From: Symmetrospora coprosmae
Taxonomy: Eukaryota; Basidiomycota; Cystobasidiomycetes; Symmetrosporaceae
Assembly (NCBI GenBank): GCA_008802785.1
Contig: VUYT01000001.1
Coordinates: 1,364,001-1,428,000 of the forward strand
Reading direction: 5' to 3'
DNA length: 64,000 nucleotides
Position numbers and translations under genes: made by a program. Shown piece after piece: positions 55,196-64,000 of the stretch (the stretch's first letter is position 1; every line of letters begins with the position of its first letter). Below the pieces are notes generated by a model, which worked only from the letters and a program-made list of their open reading frames with translations, ran no database searches and was not told where the DNA came from.

Positions 55196-58100
55196 ATGCG
55201 CACGAAGGAATCCGCCACCACCACCACCGCGACCTTTGCCTCGAACGCGCCGTCCGAAAAGACGGGGCTGCTACTGCTGCACGCCAACAGCAGCAGCAGC
55301 AGCCTCCTCCTCGATGGATCTGCATCCGTAAGCCACTACGATGCCATCGCTCAGCCGCTGTGCGAGGGCGAGAATCCCTTCGCGGCCTGCAAGGAGAAGG
55401 AGGAACTCCTCGTCGATGAGGACCCAGAGCTCTCGCTCGCCCCATCAGAGTGGAAGCAGGCCCATCTCCTGCAGCACCACCACCACTTGCACCACCACGG
55501 TCGCTACGAGACTTTGAAGGCCAACCTCAAGCTTGCTCTCGTCTTCCTCTCTGGGTGAGTCCCTCCGACATGGGTCGTGCCCTCTTGCCAGCAGAGCCGC
55601 CCCCCGTCGCCACCTCAATGGGTAGATTTCAGGCGCATCCTACGCGACTGGTTTTACACTTCCGTGCGATGGGGTTCCGTTCGGCGCAATCAGGCTCGCC
55701 TCCCGCTCGTCTGCATGCACCAAGCTGACATCCTCAACATCAAAATCCTTCCATTCTCCCTGGCCCTCCCTTCCGGTGGCCCTCCCCGCTGGCTCGGCGC
55801 CCACGCGTTGCTCATGCCTCGCCTGTGGCCTGGCCTTTCAGCGTTCTCGCCACTGCGGCCTGGGCGCACCTTTTCAGCGGACGAGCAACGGCAGCTGGTC
55901 TGAGCTCCGGCCATGGCGCATATTCGCCTTTTGCCAGCAGCAAGATATCGTCGCTCTTCCGGGCGTCTGCTTCGGGTCAGAGTCAGACTCTGTCAGTCGG
56001 CTCCGCTAGGGACGGCGACGCAGTCAGTGCCATTTCCTCGCTGGGCAGGACTGTCCACTTCAACGGCATTTACTACTATCTTGTGAGTGGATGAAATGAC
56101 TTGCGCTCTTAGTCGTCTCGATGTCCTATGCTGACTCCAGCCCACGCTGCAGCCCGGAAAGCCTAAGGTGGGCCAGATTGCAAAGGCAAGCGCCCTTGCC
56201 GGAGCTGACAAGGTCCGCCATTCCCATAGTCCACCTTCTCAGTGAAGCGCGCACCGGCGGCTTGGACCGAGTCGTCTCTCTTTCCGCTCACGGTTGTGCA
56301 GTCGGCAGAGCAAACTTTCGGAGAAGCCCAGTGAGTGTTGAGCTTGGTCAAGCTTGTAGATCATGTCGGGAAAGGCTGAAGTCCTTGGTCCTATCAGCAT
56401 TGACCGAGTCGCCGCTACGTACGCTGCCGAAGATGACGTCTGGACACCTAGCTTCATGCAGAGTGCGTTTTCAGAGACGTTCCGGGCAAAAGGGAGTCCA
56501 GCTGATATACTCTAGCCTTTTCGTAGACATCTTTCTCCAGTACAGCGGAGCAAAGGGTGATTATGCCGCGCTTGATGCCTCCATCTCTGCGTATACCAAC
56601 TCATCCTTCCTCCTCAGCGGCTATGGGGCTCGTCGCGGCAGCAAGGCCGTGCAGGTAGCAGCCGCCGAGCCTCTGGCAGCCGGACCGTACTTTGCGACAT
56701 TGCGCGGTGACGAGGTGTCTCTCTACGAAGCGTGGCGTCTGTATGGAGACCAAGAGCGAGCATGTGAGCCGACCTTGCTGCGCTACTCGCGCGTGCGCGG
56801 CACAATAGCTGACGGCCCCCTCCGCATCAGTCTACTATGGCATTGTGCCACATCAGCACGACGAATCCGCTTTCGACGTGCTGCCGTCCAGTCTGCCCGA
56901 GACGAACGGTGTCGCGGCCATCGGTGTACCCTCCCGTCTTTACTACACGAAGACGGCAGAGAAGCCGCTGGCCGGCGTGCGCGTCTCGGTCAAGGACATC
57001 TACAACATCAAAGGCCTCAAGACGTCCATGAGCAGCCGGGCTTGGCTTTCGCTCTACCCTGCTGCTGCATCCACCGCGCCGTCCATTCAGCGCCTCATCG
57101 ACCTGGGCGCCATCATCGTCGGCAAGACGCGCACCTCGCAGTTCGCGAACGGCGAGTACGGCACGGCGGACAGCGTCGACTTCTCAGTGCCGTTCAATGT
57201 GCGTGGCGACAATTACCAGGACCCGTCCTCCAGCAGCTCGGGTTCCGGCTCCGCTGCTGCCGCGTATGGCTTCATCGACCTGCACGTCGGCAGCGATACT
57301 GGCGGCTCGGTGCGCGGGCCAGCTGCGCTCAACGGTGTCTACGGCAACCGCCCTAGTCAGGGCGCTGTCGATCTCAGTGGGGTGCTCCCGCTCAGTCCCG
57401 GCATGGACACGGCTGCCCTGCTCGGTCTCGACGCAAAGAAGTTCGCAGAGTACTCGAAGCTCTTCTATGGCGGCAACGGGACTTTCAAGTCGTACCCGTC
57501 CTTCCCCAAGAAGCTCCTTTACCTTGTCGACCCAGCACCCGAAGCTGGAGAGCCGTCTCCGGGCTTCTTCCCGGCGCAGAACCCGGACGCTGCACCCGTC
57601 TATGAGCAGTTCGTTCAGCTCCTCGAAGCTTTCCTTGGCACGCGTCGAGTAGAAGTCGACTTCTATGCTAGATTCAAGCGGCGATTTGGTGTCTACCCTC
57701 CCGCCTACATCGGACCTGCTTGTGCGTGAGCCTCCTTTCCGCTTCTTGGGAAGCCCCGCTGATCATCTGTCAACATGCAGGGTCCCTCCTCACTGCTTAC
57801 GACCAGTATCATCTCGTCGGCAAGCACTTTGATGCAGAGTACGCCGCTGCAAACGAGGGCGACCGACCGTTTGTCGACCCGCCCGTCCGAGCCAACTGGG
57901 AGCTCGCAAAGTCTCTCACAACAGCCGAGAGGGACTTCTACCTGCAGCGCAAGCAGGACTTCACCGACTTCGTCAGCGACGAGCTCATGGCTCGCGACTC
58001 GGAGGAGACCTGCTCGAACGCTCTCACCGTCTTCCCGCTTGTCGGCGGACGACCATCATACAAGTCCGACTATCACCTCGCGACTGCGCCTTTCAAAGGC

Positions 58101-58404
58101 TTCAACCGCTTCGGCATCTCCCAGCTCGGGCAGGGTGAGTGTCTCGGTCTCCCCTTGTATGTATGAGTGAGGGCTGATCCCGATTCCGCGCTGCACAGTC
58201 CCCGAGGTGGTCATCCCGCTCGCCGATGTTCCATATTTCTCCAAGCTTACGCAAAGCACCAAGTACCTCCCCGTGTCGGTCAGCATTCAGGCTGCCCACG
58301 GCTGCGATTTCGTTCTCTACGACCTCATTTCGGAGCTCGTCGATGCCGGCATAATCCGCAACCCGACAGCTGGCACTTCTCGCACCTTCGCCGACAGCGC
58401 ATAA
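55196..58404 (+). CDS. Membrane-anchored amidase-signature enzyme with Arp1-like N-terminal region
   Basis: Exons are 55196..55554, 55842..56082, 56153..56167 (15 nt), 56230..56330, 56398..56462, 56527..56763, 56831..57721, 57781..58134 and 58199..58404, giving 822 residues. A cytosolic N-tail of about 105 residues ends in a His-rich run (LQHHHHLHHHGRY). One membrane segment follows, LALVFLSGVLATAAWAHLF, so the rest should be luminal or outside. Residues about 170-330 resemble the N-terminal region found with fungal Arp1-like amidases (RTVHFNGIYYYLPGKPK, DDVWTPSFMQN). The amidase domain has the Ser-cisSer-Lys triad: VSVKDIYNIKG (Lys near 394), a SSSSSGSGSAAAA run, and GSDTGGSVRGPA (nucleophile near 499). 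It should hydrolyse an amide bond; substrate unknown. The long first intron of 287 nt could hide another exon. Confidence 0.83.
55287..55303. repeat. CAG trinucleotide run in the amidase first exon
   Basis: About five CAG/AGC units encode poly-Ser in the cytosolic tail. Length variation would keep the frame. Confidence 0.65.
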
Positions 58405-58624
58405 TAGGGCAATGGCGAGCTCGGCGCAACAATCACGACATAGACATCTTAGACTAGACAATTGGGCATGGAGTAATGGGTTGTGAGTCATCCTGTTGCT
58501 TGTACATAGTGGCTACAGCATAGCATCATCGTCATCGTTCTATACCAGTCTTGATAATGGAGCATTTATCTACTGTCGTGGCGGTCGGGTCTCTAGAGCC
58601 GTTCTCGCGATGAATGGCGCCAAG

Positions 58625-60560
58625 CTACGCGGGAGTAGGAGCCAGAGTCCCGGTGCCAGTGACCGAGAGGCGTCTCCCTTGCTTGGTGACGTCCTCGCCG
58701 TGCAGTAAAGCGAGCTGAGCGGAGAGCCTCTTCTTCTTGTGCGGATCAAGCGCAGCTGCCCTTGGCAGGCCAGGGCTTTGCTCGCCGTGCTGATGAAGGT
58801 GACTATGATGCGAGTCGATGCTGCTGATGGAAAAGCGACCTAGCGAGATGGGCAGGCTGGGCGACGATGGGCAGCTGTTGGTTGGCAGAACAAGCTCGGG
58901 CGAGGCGGTGATGGGACCTGGCGTTGCGTCTCCTGATCCGACGCTGCTGCTGCCAGTACCGCTTGGCGGGCCTGAGAAGAAGTAGTCGCTGAGACCGGTA
59001 GGCACATTCAGGCTGTTGCTCATTGGGTATGCGTCTGTGATGGTGAAAGATCGTCTGTGCTCGTCGAGGCGTTTGGAATGACTCCCGGCCAGCTTAGGCG
59101 ATGTGCGCTCGACTGAAGAGCCACGTAGTCTGGCATGATCGCCAGCAAGCGGAGACGGGGCGCTCGCGGCGGATGTGGCAGGTGTAGGCCTGACGAGACG
59201 CTCTTCCCCAGTGGCCGAGTGGCGGACCCAGCACGCGAGCTCTTCGATATAGCTCCCGCACACGCCGGCAAAAGCAAATATCGTACTGCCACGTCCGCCA
59301 CTCCTGATCCAGCTGTTCTCGCCAAACTCGTACTCATAGCCGAGTGCCGGGCTCGACTTGTCCGGTACGGTGCGGCGCGAAATGACGCCTTGGTCGTCAT
59401 ACCGTGCGATGTAGAAGCGGAGAGCGTCGCAGAAGGGGAATGGACCGCTGTTGCAGACACAGATGGCTTCGATGACCTCATCATCTGGGAGCATGCGACG
59501 TAGTGAGCAGACCACTATTGACGCCGTCCTGATGCGGGAGAACTCACCATCGAGATCGATGACTGTGCCCGTCCCGCCTACGCCTCCATGGGTAGACACA
59601 GCAGTCTTGCCGAGCTTTGTCTCGTAGGCTACCTCGATGCCCTCGATCCACGCACCAGACCAGATGGTGACCTGCTTGATACGCTTCAGGCGATCATGTC
59701 GAGAGACAGTCTTGCCTGTAAACGCAATGGACATCAGCGGGTCGTCAATGCCAGCAGACAGCAGTTTACTCGGCCTACGATCGTCAAAGGCGACCCCGGG
59801 TGCGGGCTGCCCAAAGTCTGCATCTCTGTCTTTGGCAAGGTACGGCTGGATCTGGCTGACGTAGCCCGCATGGCGGCCGGAGAACGCCAGAATGGGCCCT
59901 TGGACGAAGAAGTCGGCGCCTTGGCTGGATCCAAAGCTTTCCGGGTTCTCCGGGACGATGCGGACTTCGCCCGTGTCGAGGTCCTTGATGTGGAACTGGA
60001 GGTAGTCGATCATCAGGTCGTCGACGAGGATATCTGTGTCCTGCGTTCGACCGGTGCGTCGTTAGCCTACGCACTCCCACTCTTGTGCGTTGGGTCAGAT
60101 CGGCCCACCCTGATGAAGCCAAGTAGGCCGCCCATGGCCAGCAGAATCTCATTGGGCCCGAACTCGTAGGTCGAGCTGCGCGCTGACCTGCGACCCGTCG
60201 AGCACACGAACTCCGAGTCGTCCGACAGGATATAGGTTGTCTCGATCGAGTCGAGCCATGCGCCGTGATACAGCTTGATCTGCTTGATGCGCTGGATGGC
60301 CAAACCGCGAGGGATACTTGCGACTGTCGAGAACGAGAGGATCGAGCATGTCAGCTCGAAGTAGCGTCTCGCGGATGGCGGCGGAGTGTGCGCTTACCAT
60401 CATCGAAGCGTTCGCCTGCGGGCACCCCGAAACCAGCGGGGAATAGGACGGCTTCGTAACGCGCATTCGGGGGAGCAGTGCTCTGGCTGGCAGTAGAGTC
60501 GACCGAGCCAGCTCGGGACTTGAGGAGCACATCGTCGAGGAACTGTCCGAAGCCGGGCAT
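58625..60560 (-). CDS. Two-domain jacalin-like lectin protein
   Basis: Exons are 60398..60560, 60109..60323, 59548..60040 and 58625..59484, giving 576 residues. There is no signal peptide. Two jacalin-like blocks can be seen. The first has IQRIKQIKLYHGAWLDSIET and later ILLAMGGLLGFIR. The second has RIKQVTIWSGAWIEGIEVAY, THGGVGGTGTVIDL, DEVIEAICVCNSGPFPFCDA, and ALGYEYEFGENSWI with FAFAGVCGSYIEELACWVR. This repeats the jacalin pattern of a GG loop, WxxGxxIxxI strand and final Gly-rich strand. The C-terminal 220 residues are Ser/Pro-rich and disordered. Jacalin domains usually bind mannose or galactose glycans; without secretion the target is unclear. Intron 59485..59547 is 63 nt, stop-free and phase-neutral. 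Confidence 0.65.
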
Positions 60561-60844
60561 GCTGACAATATGGGCTGCTGGAAGTAATGCCAAAGTGTAA
60601 GAGCGGTCAGAGGAGCTTGGCTCGCTTTAGCTTTCAGTACGCTGAGCACAGAAGCCACTTAGTACCGCAGTACCGAAGCCAAAGCGACACTCCCTTGTAG
60701 TCAGTTTCAGCAAGTCAAAGGGTCAGCCCGCCGAGCGGCCGGTGGAAGCGGAAGACGGTTCCCCTTCAGGCTGTGGTAGGGTCGCCGCCACGCATCGTTG
60801 TCTGAGCAGCAGGAGTCACGCGACGATTGATCTGCAGCAGCTAG

Positions 60845-61314
60845 CTACACTTGCTTTGGCCGGTCGCCATCTGTTTTCGCCACAAGGTGCGGCTGTATCG
60901 GCGCCTGCTCCTCGGGAATGCTCGGTGGAACTGCGACGGTGGATGCTAGAGGCGCCTGCTTCGACACTTTGAAGTCTTTGTCCTCTGGTCGGAAGGTGCC
61001 ATGGGTGTCTCTGATGGAGGAGGGTCATGTTGTTAGTCTGGCGGTGGAGAGATCCTCCAGCGGGCTTTCCCGGTGGACGCACGCTTCGTACTGCTTCAGA
61101 ACTGCAAAGAGAAGATGAAGCGGGGTCAGATGAATAAATGTATGCGTTTTTCGGATTCGCGCAGCGCACCTGGCTTGAAGATGCTGGAAGACGGAGACCA
61201 TCCGAAGGTCAGCTCAGGATCCTTCGGGCGGTGAGGTGAAAGCACTCCTCACTAGATACCGCTTCCGACACCAACGGCCAGAGCAAGGAAGAGGGGTGCT
61301 AATCGTCCAGACAT
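60845..61314 (-). CDS. 86-residue single-pass membrane microprotein
   Basis: This gene has four small exons: 61253..61314, 61170..61183 (14 nt), 61083..61101 (19 nt) and 60845..61010, giving 86 residues. It starts MSGRLAPLFLALAVGVGSGI, one hydrophobic segment with small-residue GxxxG-like spacing, then YIFKPVLKQYEADTHGTF and a hydrophilic tail ending DGDRPKQV. The form, a short N-in anchor followed by a soluble tail, is like small mitochondrial inner-membrane or assembly proteins, but I cannot name a family. The evidence is the phase-perfect join of three consensus introns (69, 68 and 72 nt, donors GTGAGG, GTGCGC and GTGCGT) into a continuous, protein-like sequence. No single ORF of notable length marks it. 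Confidence 0.65.
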
Positions 61315-61525
61315 ATAGCAAAGCGATCTCGAGAGCGATGTCGACGGGAGGAGACCTCCAGCCTGGTGAGATCGGAGGAGTCGCCACCGAAGCCCTCACG
61401 CACAACGCCTGAGTGGGACGCTTCGAGCAAAATAAGTCGCGACGAGAAGAGCGGCTTTGCATGCCATGATATACACAAGACTCGACTATGGAATGTACTG
61501 CTGCGATCGGGTATGGCACAAACGG

Positions 61526-64000
61526 CTACGACAGCTCGCCTTCGAGGGCCTTTGCGAAATCATCCAAATCATCGTCATCATCCTCCTCTTCGTCACTCGT
61601 GACCGTCCCGCCTCCTGCGTCCTTCGATATCGCAGCCGGACTATTGCTCCTGACAGACGATGCTGACGAGGTGGACACCGTCGTTGCCGCTTCGAGCGCG
61701 TCGATGCTTTCCGACATCTTGAGCTTCGAGTGTCCGATCCGCGCAGCTGCGACTTTCCGCCGCTTGGCCAGAGGCGACTCGCCTGATGGTCCGGAAGTGC
61801 TGAAGCCTGCTGCATCTGCTCGTGATCGTGATGACACGGACGCAGATGACGAGGTCGAAGAAGCCGGGCTGCTCCGTTGGCGCTTCTTCCCTACTGCCTC
61901 GGTAGCACCACGCCCAGCCTGGCTGTCCGTCTCCGACTCGTCGGCCGTATTATTGCCGGACGCCATACCGTCATCATCGTCATCCGTCCCTTCATCGTGC
62001 AGGAACGCCTCGATTTCTGCCTGCGCATCGCCCCAGTCCACGTGCAAGCTCGAATTGCCGCCTTCGCCATCTTCAAGGTCCCCATCCATCATCGCGTCAG
62101 GCGGTTCCGGCTCGGGTGAGTCTGGAAATGAGCGCGGCGTGTCTACGCTGCCGTTCCCTGACGCAGCAGATCCACCCTCGCCCGCTTCTAGCGCAAGAGT
62201 CCAATCCTTCTCCGGTTGCCGCTGCCATTGTGCGGCAGACTCGAGCAGCCACCGCGGCGTAACGATCTGCACTTCCTTCCGCCGCCGCGCTTGGTTGACC
62301 TTCGATGTGCCGGACTTGGCTGCGACAACGTGCGTTGTCCGGTTCTGCAGGACATTTGAGCAAGTTGCGCCGAAAGCTTGTGCCGTCTTCCATATTTCGG
62401 ATCTGCAATTCAGGCGAAGTCAGATACGCCTGCATGCGACAGATGCCGGGGCATGCGCTAGCTTACCTCGATGGCTCCTGATCTAAGGGAATGACACCAG
62501 AGAATACGATATTGCAGCCTTGCAGCACTTTACGCTTCATGCGAGGGATGATGTCCTGTCCGACAGCCATATCAGTCTAGTTTCCACTGCATGGCCAGCA
62601 TACAGCACTCACCGCCACGTCATTCCCAAGAACCGATTTTGACCCAGTGCTCTCGTAAAACTCGCGGTGAATATCCTGAAGCACGGCGAGCACCCTCTCC
62701 AGCTCCGTGTCATTGTCGACAAGCACAGCCCATTCTTTCGGGTCATACGTCGACAAAATCTCCTCTTCAATGGCTTCGTCCTCAGTCATCTGATGAGGCG
62801 CCTTGGTGCTGCCTTCGCCCTTCTCTGGCTGATCGATGACTATATCGACCGGGGTATCGCTGTCACTTTCGGCGGGAACATCTGACGGCCGGGAGGCATC
62901 GGAGGGTGCTAGTGGCGGTGTCGTACTTCTTTGTGCAGAGGGTGATGCCGCAGTCTCCGGGGCTGTCGCTGGAGCTGGCTGTGGAGCCGCCGCGGGCGTG
63001 TCCTTCTTCTCCGCTGCATCTTCCTCCTCCTCCTCGTCGCTATCATCCTCTTCATCCGATTCATCGTCATCGTCCGTCTGCATCTTCGAAACGAACCGAG
63101 ACGAGCCGATGCCATTGGCTGCGGGCGGTGGGGGCTCGCTGGAAGCCGCTGGCTTGGCTTGCGCTTGCGCCTGCGCTTTCGGTTTCGGCGGACTGGGCAA
63201 TTGCTGATTCGGCGGCGTAGGCAGGTTAACCGGCTCTTCCGCCATTGCCAGCGCAACGGGTGACGCTCCTCCAGGCGTGTTAGCCTTCGTGGGCGTGTTG
63301 CCCAGCCCGCTCGGGGTGGACGGCGCCTCCGACGCAGCCTCGCTGGGTGCGGGCGTGCTTGAGCCTGACTTTGCGGCCTTCTCCTTCTCGACAGCCTCGT
63401 GGATCATTGCGCTCTTCTTGGCTTCCTGCAGGTGCGCGAGCGGCTTCTCTGCGATCTGCTGGTCGAGGTTCTCGTTCTGCGCAGTGATGGCGAGCGCCGT
63501 CTCTTGCTGCTCGGATGGCGAGGCTGACGTGGCTGGAGAAGAGGTTGCGGTGGAGCCTGTCGTACTTGACGAAGATGACGAGGCTGCTTCGGGAATGGCC
63601 GACATGATCTTGGGCAGGAAAGCGGCGTTGATGTCTCCGATCCCGACAAAGAACTCGACTGCAGTGAGGTGAGACATGTGTCAGGCGCGTCTAGCTGCTT
63701 CTATGGGACATGGCAGGACTCACATGGCACCACCTTGACGAGGTTCGGCGACCAGTCCCAGACATCTCCACGGTCATCGATGACGACGACCATGGACTGA
63801 TCCACTGGGAAGAGCCTCTGCAAGCTCTTGTGGCTCATCGAGCCGCTCTCGTCCCTGCTCAGAATGCGATTCGCGAAGATCTTGCCGTCCGGGTCGATGA
63901 TCCTGCATACATTCTCCGCGTACTGCCGCGTGCCCATCGTATAGACGTGCATTTCATACAGCCTGCTGAGCTCCTTCATGAATCTCTCCAGCTCCGGCCG
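61526..64000 (-). CDS. FCP1: Fcp1 RNA polymerase II CTD phosphatase (N-terminus outside window)
   Basis: Exons seen are 63724..>64000, 62613..63658, 62467..62555 and 61526..62402. The upstream part, including the DxDxT catalytic loop, lies beyond the right edge. Visible parts of the FCP homology domain are MHVYTMGTRQYAENVCRIID, ANRILSRDESGSMSHKSLQR and SMVVVIDDRGDVWDWSPNL, then FEFFVGIGDINAAFLP. An insert of about 300 residues rich in Ser, Pro, Ala and acidic runs follows. A BRCT domain has GCNIVFSGVIPLDQ, AQAFGATCSNVLQNRTTHVV and IVTPRWLLESAAQW. The acidic C-terminus ends DDLDDFAKALEGE, the typical TFIIF-binding tail. Fcp1 dephosphorylates the polymerase II tail to recycle the enzyme. The assignment is certain. 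Confidence 0.96.

Noticed and set aside
1-64000. Transposons, retroelements, CRISPR arrays, biosynthetic clusters
   Set aside because: No transposase, reverse transcriptase, long terminal or inverted repeats, spaced direct repeats, or core biosynthetic enzymes were found. Only short microsatellites occur.

Overview
This window is nuclear DNA from a fungus, most likely a basidiomycete. It is GC-rich and densely packed, with 28 protein genes in 64 kb on both strands. I reconstructed about 100 short spliceosomal introns, mostly 56-120 nt. Donors are of the GTGNGT type, many acceptors follow a CTGAC-like branch site, and intergenic gaps are often under 200 bp. A PriA/CPL1-type secreted cysteine-rich protein, a fungal-type CRY-DASH, Sld2, Ipi1 and an S. 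pombe Cdc14-type septation protein all fit a fungus. Assignment to a class or species is not possible from this sequence alone. I saw no transposon, retroelement, CRISPR array, rRNA or tRNA gene.

Layout, left to right. 1-8272: a two-HMG-box protein cut by the left edge (+), then on the minus strand pyruvate dehydrogenase E1-beta, a CPL1/PriA-like secreted protein, a GNAT acetyltransferase and Sec14. 8716-14975 (+): eIF3d, a 2.2-kb gene-free stretch, and an Nrg1-like C2H2 regulator. 15262-25480 (-): a Cdc14-family septation protein, a 2032-residue coiled-coil protein and an F-box-like protein. 25658-38249: Sld2 (+), CRY-DASH (-), Sec18/NSF (-), a STIMATE-family membrane protein (+) and a LAT-type amino acid permease (-). 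38390-50602: Ipi1 (+), a C2H2/RING protein (+), an MBOAT lysophospholipid acyltransferase (-), a REEP/Yop1-like protein (+), a small ubiquitin-fold protein (-) and an unrecognised gene (-). 51305-64000: complex I subunit NDUFA8 (+), a membrane-anchored hemerythrin protein (-), an Ecm4-type glutathione transferase (+), a membrane-anchored amidase (+), a two-domain jacalin-like protein (-), an 86-residue single-pass microprotein (-) and Fcp1 (-), cut by the right edge.

These are mainly housekeeping genes and do not form one pathway. Loose themes are membrane traffic (Sec14, Sec18, the golgin-like protein, REEP), mitochondrial energy metabolism (E1-beta, NDUFA8), and cell cycle and transcription (Sld2, Cdc14, Fcp1). 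Several gene pairs diverge from short shared promoters: F-box/Sld2 (177 bp), permease/Ipi1 (140 bp) and MBOAT/REEP (166 bp).

Exon borders were set by hand from splice signals, reading phase and family conservation. They are predictions without transcript support. The least secure are the middle of the gene at 48281-50602, the start of the Nrg1-like gene, and a 24-nt candidate intron in the Cdc14-family gene. I found no clear new multi-gene system. The most unusual signals are very small exons, the possible ultra-short intron, the 86-residue microprotein, the two-domain jacalin protein, and the anchored amidase with a His-rich stretch beside its membrane segment.
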